From positions 30,675-94,674 of the forward strand of contig JAAGZL010000730.1 of NCBI GenBank assembly GCA_024206335.1: DNA of 64,000 nt, read 5' to 3'. Source of the DNA: Gammaproteobacteria bacterium (GTDB lineage: Bacteria > Pseudomonadota > Gammaproteobacteria > Chromatiales > Chromatiaceae). How positions within the stretch are numbered: the first letter of the stretch is position 1; every line of letters starts with the position of its first letter. Shown here piece after piece: positions 29,230-38,510 of the stretch. Position numbers and translations under genes: made by a program. Under the pieces are notes generated by a model. That model was not told the DNA's origin, did not search any database, and saw only the letters and a list, made by a program, of their open reading frames with translations.

Positions 29230-29802
29230 ATGGACATATCCACTTTCGTCGTCTTGGGGGTGATCGCACTGACTGCAATCTATGCGGTAACCATCTACAA
29301 CGGCTTGGTAAATCTGAAGCATGGCGTATCTAAGGCGTGGTCAAATATTGACGTGCTTTTGAAGCAACGGCATGACGAACTGCCCAAGCTGGTAGAGACC
29401 TGTAAGCAGTATATGCAGTATGAACAGGAGACCCTGGAACGGGTAATGCAGGCCCGAAGCGCAGTCTCCGCCGCCCGGCAACAGGGTGATATGGGCGCCC
29501 TCGGTGCCGCCGAGGGCCAGCTGCGGCTAGGGCTGGGCAACCTATTTGCCGTGGCCGAGGCCTATCCTGACCTGAAGGCCAACGAGACCTTTCTGCACCT
29601 GCAGGGCCGCATCAGCGGGCTGGAGAACAGCATTGCCGACCGGCGCGAATTTTATAATGAAAGCGTAAACAACAACAATGTCCGCATAGAGCAGTTTCCT
29701 GATGTTATTATCGCTGGTATGTTTAATTTCAAGGCCGCCGACCTGCTGGAATTTTCTGAGCAAGAGAAGCAGGACGTAGATTTGAAATCACTGTTTGATT
29801 GA
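29230..29802 (+). CDS. lemA: LemA family protein
   Basis: LemA (190 aa) has an N-terminal membrane segment (FVVLGVIALTAIYAVTIYNGLV) and a coiled, helical outer domain with the family core SKAWSNIDVLLKQRHDELPKLVETCKQYM and ENSIADRREFYNESVNNNNVRIEQFPDVIIA. Its biochemical role is unknown. It precedes the GIDE-domain gene, a frequent pairing. Here the two are separated by a 271-bp repeat element instead of the usual short gap. Confidence 0.92.
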   Translation: MDISTFVVLGVIALTAIYAVTIYNGLVNLKHGVSKAWSNIDVLLKQRHDELPKLVETCKQYMQYEQETLERVMQARSAVSAARQQGDMGALGAAEGQLRLGLGNLFAVAEAYPDLKANETFLHLQGRISGLENSIADRREFYNESVNNNNVRIEQFPDVIIAGMFNFKAADLLEFSEQEKQDVDLKSLFD

Positions 29803-29808
29803 ACCTAC

Positions 29809-29907
29809 ATTCCTCAGTTGACCACTACTAACAGTAATTAACATCCTGAGTGTATGGGCTTTAACAGCACTTTTAACACTCACCTGCTGAGTGAAGAGCA
29901 CTACACC
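29809..29907 (+). repeat. Dispersed repeat, copy A
   Basis: These 99 bp share 88 positions with 62244-62342, without gaps. The copy begins at the left end of the TIR-bounded element between lemA and the GIDE gene. Both copies contain a short frame beginning MGF and reading LSEEHYT. Confidence 0.85.
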
Positions 29908-30081
29908 GCTAATGGCGCATTTGGGGCGACGCATGGCGGTGTCACTTACATGGACGTAGGTGAGGGACGTAAGCATGGAGCGACAAGTTTTATAATTCCT
30001 TGGAATAGAATAACTATTCCTTATCGTTGCGCCTTGCCCTGCACCACCCCAAGCACACCCTTCGTGGTGTTCAACTGAGGA
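29811..30081. mobile_element. MITE-like element with 11-bp terminal inverted repeats
   Basis: TCCTCAGTTGA at 29811-29821 is mirrored by TCAACTGAGGA at 30071-30081, enclosing 271 bp without a transposase. An internal hairpin (GGAATAG-AATAA-CTATTCC) lies at 30002-30020. The element fills nearly the whole gap between lemA (stop 29802) and the next gene (start 30092). Its first 99 bp recur at 62244. Short non-coding DNA with terminal inverted repeats and multiple copies is the definition of a MITE. No clear target duplication is seen. Confidence 0.65.
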
Positions 30082-30091
30082 TTCTAGGTTA

Positions 30092-31042
30092 ATGTCCCTT
30101 ACCCACCAGATCACTCTCCTATCCAACTGGGAGTTCTGGGCGCTGACCATCGGGTCGGCCATCACCGCCCTGGTTGGCCTCTATCTGGTAGTTCGCTACC
30201 TGCGCCGGGTTCGGACCATTGAGGACATCCCTACAGCCAAGGTACGCTCAGCCCATCAGGGCTATGTGGAACTTGTCGGCATGGCCATCAAGATGGAGGG
30301 TGAACCCATCTTGGCCCCCCTCACTGGCCGGGAGTGTTGCTGGTTCCGCTATAAGATTGAGCGCCGTGGAGACAAACACTGGCACACCATAGAGAAGGGC
30401 AATAGTGAGCATCTGTTTCTGCTGCAAGATGACACCGGGGAGTGCATCATTGACCCGGATGGGGCAGATGTTACTTCAAAGCATACCATTGTCTGGCATG
30501 GCAACAGCAGCACCCCATCGAGCTATACCAGTACCACTACTGCTCCTGGAAAATTCTGGCAGCTGGCCAGAATTCTCGGGCAGCATACAACTATTGGCTC
30601 TCGTTACCGTTATACCGAATCCCGTATCCAGCACCAGGATCCACTCTATGCTATAGGACTATTCAGGAGCATGGATGAGATGGACCATATACAGCAACGT
30701 AAAGAGATAACGCGAGAACTACTGCGCGACTGGAAACAGGATCAGGCCGGGTTGCTGCTGGAGTTTGATCGTAACCGGGATGGACGCATTGATGCTGCAG
30801 AGTGGGAACAGGTACGCCACAAAGCGGCCAAGCAGGCTCAGACCGAACAGCAGCAGCTCATGGGGGAGAACCAACTGCACACCCTGAGTGCTACCGGCTC
30901 CCGCCACCAGCCGTTTCTTCTCTCCAGCCTGCCAGAGTTCAATCTGGTACGGCGCTATCGACTATTCATCTCTCTGGCCACCACTGCCTTCTTTGTAGGC
31001 GGCATCCTATTTGTCTGGCTACTATCATTCAAACTGGTGTAG
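30092..31042 (+). CDS. GIDE-domain membrane protein with EF-hand
   Basis: This 316-aa protein has an N-terminal membrane segment (about 14-33) and a second near the C-terminus (about 290-312). Between them is a GIDE-type domain (named after human E3 ligase MUL1/GIDE but lacking a RING): YVELVGMAIKMEGEPILAPLTGRECCWFRYKIER and IDPDGADV. A canonical calcium-binding loop, DRNRDGRIDAAE, lies near residue 230. It follows lemA, a common neighbour, suggesting a joint envelope role. Its GAGGA ribosome-binding site is made by the right end of the TIR element. Biochemical function unknown. Confidence 0.78.
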   Translation: MSLTHQITLLSNWEFWALTIGSAITALVGLYLVVRYLRRVRTIEDIPTAKVRSAHQGYVELVGMAIKMEGEPILAPLTGRECCWFRYKIERRGDKHWHTIEKGNSEHLFLLQDDTGECIIDPDGADVTSKHTIVWHGNSSTPSSYTSTTTAPGKFWQLARILGQHTTIGSRYRYTESRIQHQDPLYAIGLFRSMDEMDHIQQRKEITRELLRDWKQDQAGLLLEFDRNRDGRIDAAEWEQVRHKAAKQAQTEQQQLMGENQLHTLSATGSRHQPFLLSSLPEFNLVRRYRLFISLATTAFFVGGILFVWLLSFKLV

Positions 31043-31130
31043 TGCACCGGGCTGTGTGATAAGAGCATTTCATGTCACAATGTGACATCTTGGTATCCAA
31101 TATCTAATCCCGTGAGGTCTTTCAGCGTTT

Positions 31131-33188
31131 ATGGACAATCCCCTACTACATCTTGAGGGACTGCCACCCTTTTCACTTATTCAACCGGAACATGTTGAAC
31201 CCGCCATCGACCAGCTGCTGGCCGAGTGTCGATCCGGCACCAGCAAGTTGCTGGATGGTAGCCGGGAGTTCAACTGGAGCAGCCTGGTGGAACCACTGGA
31301 TATCCTGGATGACCGGCTCAGTCGTGCCTGGTCACCGGTGAGCCACATGAACTCAGTGGTCAACTCGGAAGAACTGCGCGCAGCCTATAACGTCTGCCTG
31401 TCCAAACTCAGCGATTACGCCACTGAAATGGGCCAGAATGAGCGGCTGTTTCGGGCCTATAAACAGGTGCGTGAGAGTGACCCACAACTGGACGCTGCAC
31501 AGAACAAAAGCCTGGATAACGCCCTGCTTGATTTTAAGCTTTCTGGTGTAAATCTCTCTCCAGATAAAAAAACCAGATTCAAGGAGATAAACCAGGAACT
31601 CTCCAGGCTGGGCAGCAAATTTAGCGAAAACCTGTTGGACGCCACCAACGCTTGGAGCAAAACGGTCCAGGATGAAACACTCCTATCCGGTCTGCCCGAG
31701 TCGGCCTTGGATCTGGCCCGCCAGACCGCCGAGCAGCGGGGAGAACAGGGGTGGCTGCTAACCCTGGAATTCCCCTCCTACCTGCCCATACTCACCTACG
31801 CCGAGAATCGGGAGCTGCGCCAGGAGATGTACCAGGCCTACTCCACCCGCGCCTCTGACCGCGGTCCGGATGCGGGCAAATGGGACAACAGCGAGATCAT
31901 GGAACAGCTGCTGGCCCTGCGCCATGAACAGGCGCAGCTGCTGGATTTTGACAACTATGTAGAGCGCTCTCTCGCCCGCAAGATGGCACGTAGCAACCAG
32001 GAGGTGATGGAGTTTCTCACCGACCTCGCCACCCGCTCCATCTCCCAGGCCCGGACCGAGCTAAGTGAGCTGGAGCAGTTTGCCGCAGACCAATACGGCG
32101 TGCATGGGTTGCAGGCCTGGGACATCGGCTACTACTCAGAAAAACTACGCCAGCACCGCTACTCCATCAGCCAGGAAGAGATAAAACCATATTTTCCCGA
32201 CACCCGGGTCATCCCCGGCATGTTCGATGTGGTCAAACGTCTTTACGGCGTAGAGATAACCGAGACAACCGGGGTGGAGACCTGGCACTCGGACGTACGC
32301 TTCTATGAGATCAGGGACCGGAATGGTGAACTGCGTGGACAGTTCTATCTGGATCTGTATGCTCGCCCACAAAAACGCGGCGGTGCCTGGATGGATGAGT
32401 GTGCCAGCCGCTTTGTCACCCCGGAACACACCCAGACCCCGGTGGCATACCTCACCTGCAACTTCTCACCCCCCGTGGGTGACAAGCCGGCCTTGCTTAC
32501 CCACGATGAGGTGGAGACCCTGTTCCATGAATTTGGCCACGGCCTGCACCATATGCTCACTCGGATCGATTATCCTAGTGTATCCGGCATCAGCGGCGTG
32601 GCCTGGGATGCCGTGGAACTTCCATCCCAGTTCATGGAAAACTGGTGTTGGGAACGCGAGGCCCTGGAGCTGATATCTGGCCACTACCAGAGTGGCGAAC
32701 CCATCCCGCAGGAGATGTTCCAACGGATGCAGGCGGCAAAAAATTTCCAATCCGGAATGCAGATGGTACGCCAACTGGAGTTCGCCATCTTCGATCTGCG
32801 CATCCACCAGGAGTTCACGCCGGGAGAGGGGGGCAGGATCTACGAGATCCTGGAACAGGTGCGAGCCGAGATGGCGGTAATCCAGCCACCGGAGTTCAAT
32901 CGCTTTGCCCACGGCTTCTCTCACATATTCGGTGGCGGCTATGCAGCAGGCTACTATAGCTATAAGTGGGCTGAGGTACTCTCTGCTGATGCCTTCTCAC
33001 TATTTGAGATCAAAGGTATTTTCGACCAGAATACCGGGGAGTCATTTTTACATAGCATCTTGGAGCAAGGGGGTTCCCGGGATGCAATGGAACTGTTTGT
33101 GGCATTCCGGGGCCGGGAACCGGAGATTGATGCCCTTTTACGTCACAGCGGTATAACCGCAGAGGCAATACCTGAGGAAAAGGCCTGA
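31131..33188 (+). CDS. prlC: Oligopeptidase A (M3 family)
   Basis: PrlC (685 aa) is a cytoplasmic zinc metallopeptidase that degrades short peptides, including cleaved signal peptides. The zinc motif is TLFHEFGHGLHHML near residue 465, with the third ligand downstream in WDAVELPSQFMENWCWE. The C-terminus GGGYAAGYYSYKWAEVLSADAF is highly conserved. Length is typical. Its stop overlaps the next start by one base (TGATG), so it is co-translated with the SH3 protein. Confidence 0.95.
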   Translation: MDNPLLHLEGLPPFSLIQPEHVEPAIDQLLAECRSGTSKLLDGSREFNWSSLVEPLDILDDRLSRAWSPVSHMNSVVNSEELRAAYNVCLSKLSDYATEMGQNERLFRAYKQVRESDPQLDAAQNKSLDNALLDFKLSGVNLSPDKKTRFKEINQELSRLGSKFSENLLDATNAWSKTVQDETLLSGLPESALDLARQTAEQRGEQGWLLTLEFPSYLPILTYAENRELRQEMYQAYSTRASDRGPDAGKWDNSEIMEQLLALRHEQAQLLDFDNYVERSLARKMARSNQEVMEFLTDLATRSISQARTELSELEQFAADQYGVHGLQAWDIGYYSEKLRQHRYSISQEEIKPYFPDTRVIPGMFDVVKRLYGVEITETTGVETWHSDVRFYEIRDRNGELRGQFYLDLYARPQKRGGAWMDECASRFVTPEHTQTPVAYLTCNFSPPVGDKPALLTHDEVETLFHEFGHGLHHMLTRIDYPSVSGISGVAWDAVELPSQFMENWCWEREALELISGHYQSGEPIPQEMFQRMQAAKNFQSGMQMVRQLEFAIFDLRIHQEFTPGEGGRIYEILEQVRAEMAVIQPPEFNRFAHGFSHIFGGGYAAGYYSYKWAEVLSADAFSLFEIKGIFDQNTGESFLHSILEQGGSRDAMELFVAFRGREPEIDALLRHSGITAEAIPEEKA

Positions 33189-34117
33189 TGTTGAGATTCT
33201 TTTTTGTGCTCTTATTTGCCATTGGTAGCGCCCAGGCCGCACATATTACTGATAAACTGCTGGTTGGGTTATACGCCAAGCCTGATACTGCCAGCCAACC
33301 AACCAAGGTCCTTCCCAGTGGTACTCCACTGGATGTACAGAAAAAAAATGGCGCCTTTTCCAAGGTGCGTCTTGGTGATGGTAAAGAGGGCTGGGTCAAG
33401 ACCATCTATATCAGCAACGAGAAACCAGCCCGGGCTATGTTGTTGGAACTGCAGGCAAAATCCAGTACGCTCCAGAAAAAGTTGCGCCAGAAGGAGAAGG
33501 CTCTCAAGGCTGCCCTTGCTGGACAGACCCCTGCTACAGGCGATACCGATAAACTGAAAAGGGACCTTGCCCTAGCCAAACAGAAATTGGCTACAATGAG
33601 TAATACTCTGAAGAAGGAACAGAAAGAGACCAAACGTCTTAACGCCCGGTTGAAAAAAACCAGTTCCACGAACTCTGGCAGCCAATCAAAGCAGATCCGA
33701 GCTATAAAAAAGAAGCTGGCTTCCAGTGAGGCCGAGCTTAGGGCCACTCTGCATGAGGCCAGACTGCTACAGGATCTGCTGAAAAAAACCGATCAAACAG
33801 CAAGCCAACGCATATCCACCTTGGAGCAGGAACTGCAACAAGCCAAAAAGAAACTGCAAGAAACAGGTGGGTCGTCTAACAGCAACCAATCCACCCTGAT
33901 CAAGCAGAATGCTATTATGAAACAGCGCCTGCAGCAGATGGGGGAGATTCTGGGAGCACCTCTGCCTGAGGTTGAAAAAGATAGTGATAGTGGCTCAGGT
34001 TTTGGCTTCAATACTTGGTCTATTCTGGTTGCGATCTTGCTAGTGGTCGGATTGATTGGTGGCGTCGCTTACAAGAGCCTGCACATGCGTCGGCGTTACG
34101 GAGGATTTCGCATCTGA
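33188..34117 (+). CDS. SH3-domain/coiled-coil membrane protein (TIGR04211 type)
   Basis: The 309-aa protein has a signal peptide (FFFVLLFAIGSAQA), a bacterial SH3 domain (LLVGLYAKPDTASQPTKVLPSGTPLDV to GWVKTIYIS, residues 22-75), a long Lys/Gln/Glu-rich coiled coil (80-260) and a C-terminal membrane anchor (WSILVAILLVVGLIGGVAYKSL) ending in Arg-rich residues. This layout matches the SH3-and-anchor family of gammaproteobacteria. It would sit in the periplasm anchored in the inner membrane. Its role is unknown; SH3 domains often bind cell-wall peptides. It is coupled to prlC. Confidence 0.82.
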   Translation: MLRFFFVLLFAIGSAQAAHITDKLLVGLYAKPDTASQPTKVLPSGTPLDVQKKNGAFSKVRLGDGKEGWVKTIYISNEKPARAMLLELQAKSSTLQKKLRQKEKALKAALAGQTPATGDTDKLKRDLALAKQKLATMSNTLKKEQKETKRLNARLKKTSSTNSGSQSKQIRAIKKKLASSEAELRATLHEARLLQDLLKKTDQTASQRISTLEQELQQAKKKLQETGGSSNSNQSTLIKQNAIMKQRLQQMGEILGAPLPEVEKDSDSGSGFGFNTWSILVAILLVVGLIGGVAYKSLHMRRRYGGFRI

Positions 34118-34170
34118 ACCGACTGGAACAGGATTACAAATCACTAACAATTTGGAATGACTGAGATCTT

Positions 34171-35637
34171 ATGGAATACAAAGATTTAAGGGATTTCATC
34201 GGGCAACTGGAGAACCTGGGGGAGCTAAAACGCATCTCGGCAGAGGTGGATCCATACCTGGAAATAACCGAGATCTGCGACCGCACCCTGCGTCGGGGCG
34301 GACCGGCGCTGCTGTTCGAAAACGTCAAGGGCTCTGACTTCCCCCTGCTTGGCAATCTGTTCGGCACCCCCAACCGGGTTGCCCTGGGGATGGGAGAGGA
34401 GTCGGTGGAGGCCCTGCAGGAGGTGGGAAGCCTGCTGGCCATGCTAAAGGAGCCAGAACCACCCAAAGGCATGCGTGACGCCTGGGAAAAGCTCCCGGTA
34501 TTCAGGAAGGTCCTGGATATGGCTCCCAAGGAGAGAAAAGGCGCCCCCTGCCAGGAGATGGTACTCGAAGGTGACGCCGTAGACCTGTCCAAGATTCCCA
34601 TTCAGACCTGCTGGCCGGAGGATGCCGCCCCCCTCATAACCTGGGGCTTGGTGGTAACCCGAGGCCCCAATAAACCCCGCCTCAACCTGGGTATCTACCG
34701 CATGCAGGTGCTGGGCAAGAACCGGGTGATCATGCGTTGGCTGTCACACCGTGGCGGCGCCCTGGACTTCAGGGAGTGGCAACAACAGCATCCAGGAGAG
34801 CCATATCCGGTGGCAGTGGCCCTGGGCACCGATCCGGCCACCACCCTGGCCGCCGTAACCCCGGTACCGGACACCCTGTCTGAATACGCCTTCGCCGGCC
34901 TGCTGCGGGGGAGCCGCACCGAGGTAACCGGATGTATCGGCTTCGATCTGCAGGTACCGGCCACGGCAGAATTTGTGCTTGAGGGCCATATTCACCCAGA
35001 TGACATGGCAGCGGAAGGCCCGTTTGGAGACCACACCGGGTACTACAACGAGGTGGACCAGTTTCCGGTCTTCACCATCGACCGCATCACCCACCGCCGC
35101 AATCCTATCTACCACAGCACCTACACCGGACGCCCGCCAGATGAACCATCAATCCTGGGGGTGGCCCTGAATGAGGTGTTCGTACCCATCCTGAAAAAAC
35201 AGTTTCCGGAGATAGTCGACTTCTATCTACCGCCTGAGGGGTGCTCCTACCGCATGGCCATAGTCAGCATCCAAAAGCAGTATCCGGGACATGCCAAGCG
35301 GGTGATGCTGGGCATCTGGTCATTCCTGCGCCAGTTCATGTATACCAAATTTGTGGTGGTCACGGATGAGGATGTAAACGTGCGGGAGTGGCAGGATGTA
35401 ATCTGGGCCATGACTACCCGCATGGACCCGGGACGAGATACTACAATTATTGATAACACCCCCATCGACTATTTGGACTTTGCATCACCAGTATCCGGTC
35501 TCGGCTCCAAGATGGGATTTGATGCCACCAACAAGTGGCCGGGTGAAACCGACCGGGAGTGGGGGCGCACCATAACCATGGACCCGGCAGTGAGCAAACG
35601 TGTTGACAAAATTTGGGACGAGTTAAACATTGAGTAA
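34171..35637 (+). CDS. ubiD: 3-octaprenyl-4-hydroxybenzoate decarboxylase UbiD
   Basis: UbiD (488 aa) uses prenylated FMN to decarboxylate the ubiquinone precursor. Recognisable segments are [20 protein letters not shown] at the start, [30 protein letters not shown] near residue 170, and [13 protein letters not shown] with the catalytic Glu near residue 285. Length is standard. UbiX, which makes the cofactor, is not in the window. Other ubiquinone genes (ubiE, ubiJ, ubiB) lie at 59-62 kb. Confidence 0.96.
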   Translation: MEYKDLRDFIGQLENLGELKRISAEVDPYLEITEICDRTLRRGGPALLFENVKGSDFPLLGNLFGTPNRVALGMGEESVEALQEVGSLLAMLKEPEPPKGMRDAWEKLPVFRKVLDMAPKERKGAPCQEMVLEGDAVDLSKIPIQTCWPEDAAPLITWGLVVTRGPNKPRLNLGIYRMQVLGKNRVIMRWLSHRGGALDFREWQQQHPGEPYPVAVALGTDPATTLAAVTPVPDTLSEYAFAGLLRGSRTEVTGCIGFDLQVPATAEFVLEGHIHPDDMAAEGPFGDHTGYYNEVDQFPVFTIDRITHRRNPIYHSTYTGRPPDEPSILGVALNEVFVPILKKQFPEIVDFYLPPEGCSYRMAIVSIQKQYPGHAKRVMLGIWSFLRQFMYTKFVVVTDEDVNVREWQDVIWAMTTRMDPGRDTTIIDNTPIDYLDFASPVSGLGSKMGFDATNKWPGETDREWGRTITMDPAVSKRVDKIWDELNIE

Positions 35638-35689
35638 TATCGTGCCGATTAAAACCTATAATAATCTAGTAAATAATGGAGGCTGACCC

Positions 35690-36331
35690 ATGCGGACTAT
35701 CATGCTGATGAATGCCAAGGGCGGATGTGGCAAGACCACACTGGCAACCAATATCGCCACCTGGTTTGCAGATGAGGGGAAGAAGGTGGCCCTGGCCGAT
35801 TTTGACCCGCAGGGGTCATCCCTGGACTGGTTAAAGGCCCGTGACGGGTATGAAGGTATTCCCAACATCGAAGGGATTGATGCCGCAAATGGCCCTGCCA
35901 CAGCAACCAGGGGTACAGACTACCTGATCATGGACGCACCCGCCGCGATCCATGGCAAAGAGATCAACGCCATGCTGCGCCGCGTTCAGACCCTGCTCAT
36001 CCCGGTGCTTCCATCACCCATTGATATGCGCGCCTGCAGCCGTTTTCTGGAGGAGATGCTCAAGAGTGGACGGGTCTCCAAACAACAGACCAAGATAGCC
36101 ATAGTGGCAAACCGGGTGTGGGAGAGAACCAACGTCTATCGGCAGCTTGAGGAGTACCTGGGGCACCTGCAGATACCAGTACTGACCCATCTGCGCGAGA
36201 GCCAGAACTATATCCGCTCGGCCGAGAAGGGGCTGGGGCTGTTTGAACTCGCCCCATCCCAGGTGTGGCACGATCTGGAGCAGTGGGACCCAATAATCGA
36301 GTGGCTCAGCAGCAGCAAGAGCCAGCCCTAA
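35690..36331 (+). CDS. ParA-family partitioning ATPase (orphan)
   Basis: This 213-aa protein has the deviant Walker A of ParA ATPases, KGGCGKTT, at residues 10-17, the DFDPQGSSLDWLKAR switch and DYLIMDAPAAI as Walker B. Such proteins position chromosomes, plasmids or protein cargos by forming gradients on the nucleoid. No parB-like partner is adjacent and it lacks the N-terminal helix-turn-helix of plasmid types, so cargo positioning (as in McdA or ParC relatives) is more likely than plasmid partition. It is monocistronic and convergent with the yeeZ-like gene. Confidence 0.82.
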   Translation: MRTIMLMNAKGGCGKTTLATNIATWFADEGKKVALADFDPQGSSLDWLKARDGYEGIPNIEGIDAANGPATATRGTDYLIMDAPAAIHGKEINAMLRRVQTLLIPVLPSPIDMRACSRFLEEMLKSGRVSKQQTKIAIVANRVWERTNVYRQLEEYLGHLQIPVLTHLRESQNYIRSAEKGLGLFELAPSQVWHDLEQWDPIIEWLSSSKSQP

Positions 36332-36347
36332 ACAGAGTAGGCGACCG

Positions 36348-37214
36348 TTAGGTAGAAAGGCAGGCTGGGAGGCCCTGCTCCAGCGTGGGGTATTCAAGGG
36401 TTATCCCCAGATCACTCCTGATCTTGCTGTTATCCAGGCGTCGGGACTCCCGCATATATGACAGCATGCCAGCAGAGAGTTGCTCCTGCGCCTGAGCCAG
36501 GGATATGGCTTGAGGTGGTGGCAGCCCGGACAGCTCGGCGATCTGGGTGAAGTAATCGATCATGGTGCCGGGAGAGCCATCGCTTGCATTATAGACTTCC
36601 CCATTGCGGCCCTGATCCATGGCCGCAATACACACCTGTACCAGATCAGATATATGGATACGATTGGTCCAGGGCGACTCCTTCGCCCGCACCAGAGGGA
36701 GGCCCTTACGCAGCCGTTCCAGTGGTAGTTTGCCAGGGCCATAGATTCCGGCTACACGCAGGATTACCAACTCCCCACCAGTGGCAGAACTCCACTCTCG
36801 AAATCTGCACTCGGCATCCCAACGTCGCTTGGCTCGTGCCACCACCGGGTTGACCGGCTGCTCCTCTGAGATCCATGCCCCCTTGCAATCCCCGTACACC
36901 CCGGTGGTGCTTAGATAGACGACGCGGTGTGGATTGCCTTGGTGACTGAACTCTGAGATCAGTCGTTGTATCCGGGTATCCAGATCCCCCGTTCGGGGTG
37001 GTGGAACAAAATAGAACAGGGTTGAGTTCTCAAGGGGAAGTTTGGAGGGACCGGATGTGTCTAGGTCCAGCTGCGTTGCGCTGATTCCCAACTCCCGCAA
37101 CTGCTCACTGCTGGATGCGGTACGAATCACCCCAAGGACCTGATGCCCACGATCCAATCTCTCAGCTGCGACCAGGCGTCCTAGGTGACCGCATCCTAAT
37201 ATCAGCTCTGACAT
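36348..37214 (-). CDS. NAD-dependent epimerase/dehydratase-like protein (YeeZ family)
   Basis: The 288-aa protein has a Rossmann fold with the short N-terminal motif GCGHLGRLVA and the extended-SDR catalytic region VVYLSTTGVYGDCKGAWI, where YxxxK is not kept as in classical enzymes. RVAGIYGPGKLPLERL follows. This resembles E. coli YeeZ, whose substrate is unknown. Its ATG directly follows the hemY stop, so it ends the hem operon. Confidence 0.78.
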   Translation of the reverse strand: MSELILGCGHLGRLVAAERLDRGHQVLGVIRTASSSEQLRELGISATQLDLDTSGPSKLPLENSTLFYFVPPPRTGDLDTRIQRLISEFSHQGNPHRVVYLSTTGVYGDCKGAWISEEQPVNPVVARAKRRWDAECRFREWSSATGGELVILRVAGIYGPGKLPLERLRKGLPLVRAKESPWTNRIHISDLVQVCIAAMDQGRNGEVYNASDGSPGTMIDYFTQIAELSGLPPPQAISLAQAQEQLSAGMLSYMRESRRLDNSKIRSDLGITLEYPTLEQGLPACLST

Positions 37215-38510
37215 TCAGTCAGCCGGGAGGGCAGCATCCATGGGTTGGCGCAGGGCGGTGGTATCTCTCTCGAGTACAGAATTGTCCTGGGTCTTAGGAC
37301 CATCATACTGCCAGGATCTTGAAGCTGGGCCATTAGAGGCCAACTCCAGTCCAGCCCGGAAGTTATCCAGCGCCAACTCCTGCTCACCCATCTGCTCCAA
37401 CAGCAACCCCAGTTCCTGATGTGCCTCTGCAGATGGGCCAGCCCCGATACTAGCCTCCAGATAGTTGCGCGCCTTGCCCCACAGCTTGCCACGCAGACAG
37501 ATGTGCGCCAGGGCCAGCAACAGCACCGGGCTGCGCTGATGTTGTGACAGCCAGGACTCGCCTGCATTCAACTGCCGTGTAGTATTTGCTCCTTCCATTT
37601 GGCCATACAGCGCCACTATATCATCGTCCCAGTTGTCAGAAATGGTATTCTGCAGTAGCTGCTCAGCCTTAGCCTCAAAACCGTTGGCAGAGAGATATTC
37701 CACATAGATAAGCACCATCTTTCCATGACTGCGCAGCCGTTTGGGCGCTTGATGCCAAACTGCCTCCATGGTGTCAGTATCCTGTTTCACAGCCGCCTGA
37801 TGCAGAAGCTCTACATAGATTTTCTGTTCCAGATCGTGCAACTCATCCTGGGTAATCACATCCCTCTTGTGCAACTCTGGCAACAACTGCTGCAGCTGGG
37901 ACCAGCTTTCTAGTTCCAGGTAGAGATCCTTCAAAAGCTTGAGCACATAAGCGTGCCGTGGCGCCAACTGGCGCAGATGCATCAGGGTAGCCAGGGCCTG
38001 TTCCATCTGGCCGTTGGAGAGCTGGAGTTCGGCCTGGGTCAAGGTGACCGCAATATCTTCAGAGGGGGCACTTGCATAGGCAAGTTGCAGATAGTTGTCA
38101 CGTTTTCCTTGTGCGCCCTGTGCTTGGGCGGTGCGGGCCGCGCCCAGATAGTTCAACAGCGGCCGGTCCGAGACATCCACATGCTTGAGCAGCTTCTGTT
38201 CAGCACTCTTCCATTTACCTGCAGCCAGATCCATCAGGCCATTGGCCAGAGAGTTCTGCGCACGTTTCTCCCGCCGACCCTTTTTCCACTCCTGCAGGCG
38301 TTCCGGCATGGACCACATCCTGGATAAGGTGCGCAGTAATAGATACAGGGCCAGAAACAATAGCAGGTCCAGCAGGATAAACAGCGCCAGACTGCCCTCT
38401 ACCGTCCATTCACCATATCCAAACAGGGCGTAGCCGTTGCCTTGATTTAATAGGGAGACCAGCGCTACCGACAGTGCCAGCAAAACCAGTGCACTTATTA
38501 GGGCCCTCAT
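37215..38510 (-). CDS. hemY: HemY-type TPR membrane protein
   Basis: HemY (431 aa) has two N-terminal membrane segments (residues 4-22 and 41-62) and a long helical TPR domain facing the periplasm. The region LANGLMDLAAGKWKSAEQKLLKHVD matches the family. It is always found with hemC-hemD-hemX in gammaproteobacteria, yet its role in late heme synthesis is unproven; it is unrelated to the Gram-positive oxidase of the same name. It overlaps hemX by 4 nt. Confidence 0.9.
   Translation of the reverse strand: MRALISALVLLALSVALVSLLNQGNGYALFGYGEWTVEGSLALFILLDLLLFLALYLLLRTLSRMWSMPERLQEWKKGRREKRAQNSLANGLMDLAAGKWKSAEQKLLKHVDVSDRPLLNYLGAARTAQAQGAQGKRDNYLQLAYASAPSEDIAVTLTQAELQLSNGQMEQALATLMHLRQLAPRHAYVLKLLKDLYLELESWSQLQQLLPELHKRDVITQDELHDLEQKIYVELLHQAAVKQDTDTMEAVWHQAPKRLRSHGKMVLIYVEYLSANGFEAKAEQLLQNTISDNWDDDIVALYGQMEGANTTRQLNAGESWLSQHQRSPVLLLALAHICLRGKLWGKARNYLEASIGAGPSAEAHQELGLLLEQMGEQELALDNFRAGLELASNGPASRSWQYDGPKTQDNSVLERDTTALRQPMDAALPAD

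Noticed and set aside
29788-30165. 125-aa minus-strand frame and 74-aa plus frame inside the TIR element
   Set aside because: They cover non-coding repeat sequence and both ends overlap real genes; only the first 20 codons recur in the second copy and then diverge.
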